From Firmicutes bacterium UBA5499 (GTDB taxonomy: Bacteria; Bacillota; DTU084), in the NCBI GenBank assembly GCA_002426275.1, contig DIPB01000013.1, positions 8,608 through 15,612 of the forward strand: 7,005 bases of DNA. Reading direction: 5' to 3'. Made by a program: the position numbers and the translations under genes. Below the pieces are notes generated by a model that saw nothing but the letters and a program-made list of their open reading frames with translations, ran no database searches and was not told where the DNA came from. Of the stretch, positions 5,641 to 7,005 are shown piece by piece (position 1 is the stretch's first letter; each line of letters opens with the position of its first letter).

Positions 5641-7005
5641 TTGGGAAGACTCTATAGTTTAGTCTTGCTTCTGGCCGCTATGGCCTGGCCAATTTCTGCC
5701 GCTGGCGTTGAGGGAGAATTCAATTTTGATTATGCCGAAGAGCAGCAGCCAGCTAACTGGCAAGTGAATATGCAAATGCAAGACGAGCTCCAAAAGCTGC
5801 AGACGAAGATCTCAGATCTTCAACAGCAGCTGGAGTTGGCAAATAAACAGAAAAGCGATCTAGCCGTCACCCTGGGAAAGCTTGATGTTAAGGGAGAAAG
5901 CAATGCTAATTTTCGGAATTTCAATTTAAATGGTCCCGGCATAGACGCAGCCAGAGACTTTCTGGGCAGGACCCTGTGGTATGACTCAATCGAAAGCGAC
6001 AAACAACTCACCGGCAGCAAAGCAAATGAGCGCATCTCGTTAGTCTTGCTGGGCAGACCAATACCGCAGCTGGCAATCGGCTCTAATTTGGAGATCCTCT
6101 TTACCTGGGCAGGCGGCAAACAAATAGCGCCTGCGGATGAACTTTACATCAGCGCGGATTTTGATACCTGGCAGACTGTGGCAGGCACGTACTGGGCTCA
6201 GTTTTCGCCTTTGACCCTCTTTTTCCCAATGGAAAAGCCGCTCTTTGAGGGCGATATTTTCGCACAGAAGCGAAACAGTTGGTTGACTGAACAAAAGATT
6301 AAAGGTAATTTGCGACGGCTGGAAGGTTTCAGCGGACAGTTTCAGGTGGATAATCTCCATGTGCGCGGCTTGGTTTCAAGGGTTGCCGGCAGTCCCTATC
6401 ACAGATTCTTATATGGCTTGGAGGGCAAATTAGCCCTTGATCCTAGCCTTGAGCTCACAGGCAACTTAATCAGCTATAGGGACGATTTGGCCTCTGCCAG
6501 TAGCGGTAAAGCCATGGATAATCTTCTCTTGGGGCTGGCCGGCGAGTGGCAGCTGCGAGAAGATTGTTCTTTGCGAGGCGAATATGTGCGCAGCAGCTAT
6601 GACGATGATTTGGCAGCCGGCCTGCCTCCTGCCTACGACCGCGCCTTCACCGGCGAGTTCGACTGGGAAAACAAGCAGTTGAAGCTGCTGGGAAGATTTG
6701 TGGATGTCGGACCCTTTTACTGGGCGCCTACCGCGCAATCAAGGGATTATACCTTGAAAACCGCCGGCATCTTCGGTTCTCAGACAGCGCAAACCGCCAT
6801 GGGCGGATTGGTTTCAGAGGCCGCAGACCAGGCGCTGCCGTACGGCCTTGCCACGCCGAACCGTAACGGCATACAAATTTCAGCGACTTATGAGCTCCCA
6901 AGCGGGGCTAAATTCTTTCTCGAACACTGGCAATTTACGGAGAAGAAGCCCAGCGAGGCCGGCAAGCTGACGGAGCAAATGTCTGCCAGACGGAATTTCT
7001 ATGTG
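5641..7005 (+). CDS. Outer-membrane protein with N-terminal coiled coil and predicted beta-barrel (second related gene, 3' end outside window)
   Basis: The frame opens with TTG 5641 and runs 455 codons to the last base with no stop, so the gene is cut by the window edge. The N-terminus is a good signal peptide: MGRLYSLVLLLAAMAWPISA, cleaved near residue 20-21. Residues 44-82 form a likely coiled coil (MQDELQKLQTKISDLQQQLE, then LANKQKSDL). The remainder has alternating beta-strand patterns with many Tyr, Trp, Phe and Gly, consistent with an outer-membrane barrel. Residues 180-248 (AGTYW, SPLTL, FSGQFQ and NLHVRGLVSRV) match residues 149-199 of the preceding protein, including a shared NL-x-[LV]-RG-x2-[TS]-R-[IV] pattern, with about 20 extra residues between the SPL and FSG motifs. 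Same domain order and adjacent position point to an old tandem duplication. The named family and substrate are not recognised. Reverse-strand frames here are antisense shadows of this gene. Confidence 0.85.
   Translation, partial: MGRLYSLVLLLAAMAWPISAAGVEGEFNFDYAEEQQPANWQVNMQMQDELQKLQTKISDLQQQLELANKQKSDLAVTLGKLDVKGESNANFRNFNLNGPGIDAARDFLGRTLWYDSIESDKQLTGSKANERISLVLLGRPIPQLAIGSNLEILFTWAGGKQIAPADELYISADFDTWQTVAGTYWAQFSPLTLFFPMEKPLFEGDIFAQKRNSWLTEQKIKGNLRRLEGFSGQFQVDNLHVRGLVSRVAGSPYHRFLYGLEGKLALDPSLELTGNLISYRDDLASASSGKAMDNLLLGLAGEWQLREDCSLRGEYVRSSYDDDLAAGLPPAYDRAFTGEFDWENKQLKLLGRFVDVGPFYWAPTAQSRDYTLKTAGIFGSQTAQTAMGGLVSEAADQALPYGLATPNRNGIQISATYELPSGAKFFLEHWQFTEKKPSEAGKLTEQMSARRNFYV

Noticed and set aside
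5820..6738. Three reverse-strand open frames of 90-106 codons
   Set aside because: They lie antisense to the long + strand gene starting at TTG 5641, lack good ribosome sites, and have no signal or domain pattern.
1..7005. CRISPR arrays, tRNA or rRNA genes, insertion sequences, attachment sites
   Set aside because: No regularly spaced repeats, cloverleaf sequence, transposase or terminal repeats were seen on either strand.

Overview
The window reads almost entirely on the + strand and looks like a cell-envelope operon from a diderm (outer-membrane-bearing) bacterium of moderate GC content. The evidence for an outer membrane is three consecutive genes with signal peptides and beta-barrel-like sequence; the two that are complete end in a C-terminal phenylalanine (…SVGLRF, …EYRSQF), the usual outer-membrane insertion signal. 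The phylum cannot be fixed from the sequence. The mix of a PorV/UPF0164-like barrel, FlgD-type Ig modules and a LacI regulator occurs in FCB-group and several candidate phyla, while the very strong AGGAGG ribosome sites and frequent TTG/GTG starts would also suit a diderm Firmicutes-related lineage.

Layout: (1) bases 1-741 are the C-terminal effector-binding part of a LacI/GalR-family repressor whose DNA-binding domain lies before the window. (2) Bases 742-1019 are a short intergenic stretch with nested inverted repeats that could be an operator, plus a 46-codon ORF carrying an echo of the LacI protein's C-terminal tail. (3) 1020-3092 encodes a secreted multidomain protein: a discoidin-like (F5/8 type C) domain, three FlgD-like Ig modules, an Ig-like module and an FN3-like module. 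(4) 3108-3992 encodes a PorV/UPF0164-like outer-membrane barrel. (5) 4011-5621 encodes an outer-membrane protein with an N-terminal coiled coil followed by a predicted barrel. (6) 5641 to the window end is a second, divergent member of the same coiled-coil/barrel type. It starts at TTG and is cut by the window edge, so ORF callers that require a stop codon will miss it.

Genes 3 to 6 are separated by only 15-19 bases, each gap is largely a ribosome binding site, and all use non-ATG starts by my reading. They almost certainly form one transcription unit. Working hypothesis (inference): a surface module in which a carbohydrate- or surface-binding multidomain protein is exported and held or served by three outer-membrane barrels, possibly controlled by the sugar-responsive-type repressor upstream. 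No enzyme is present, and the substrate is unknown.
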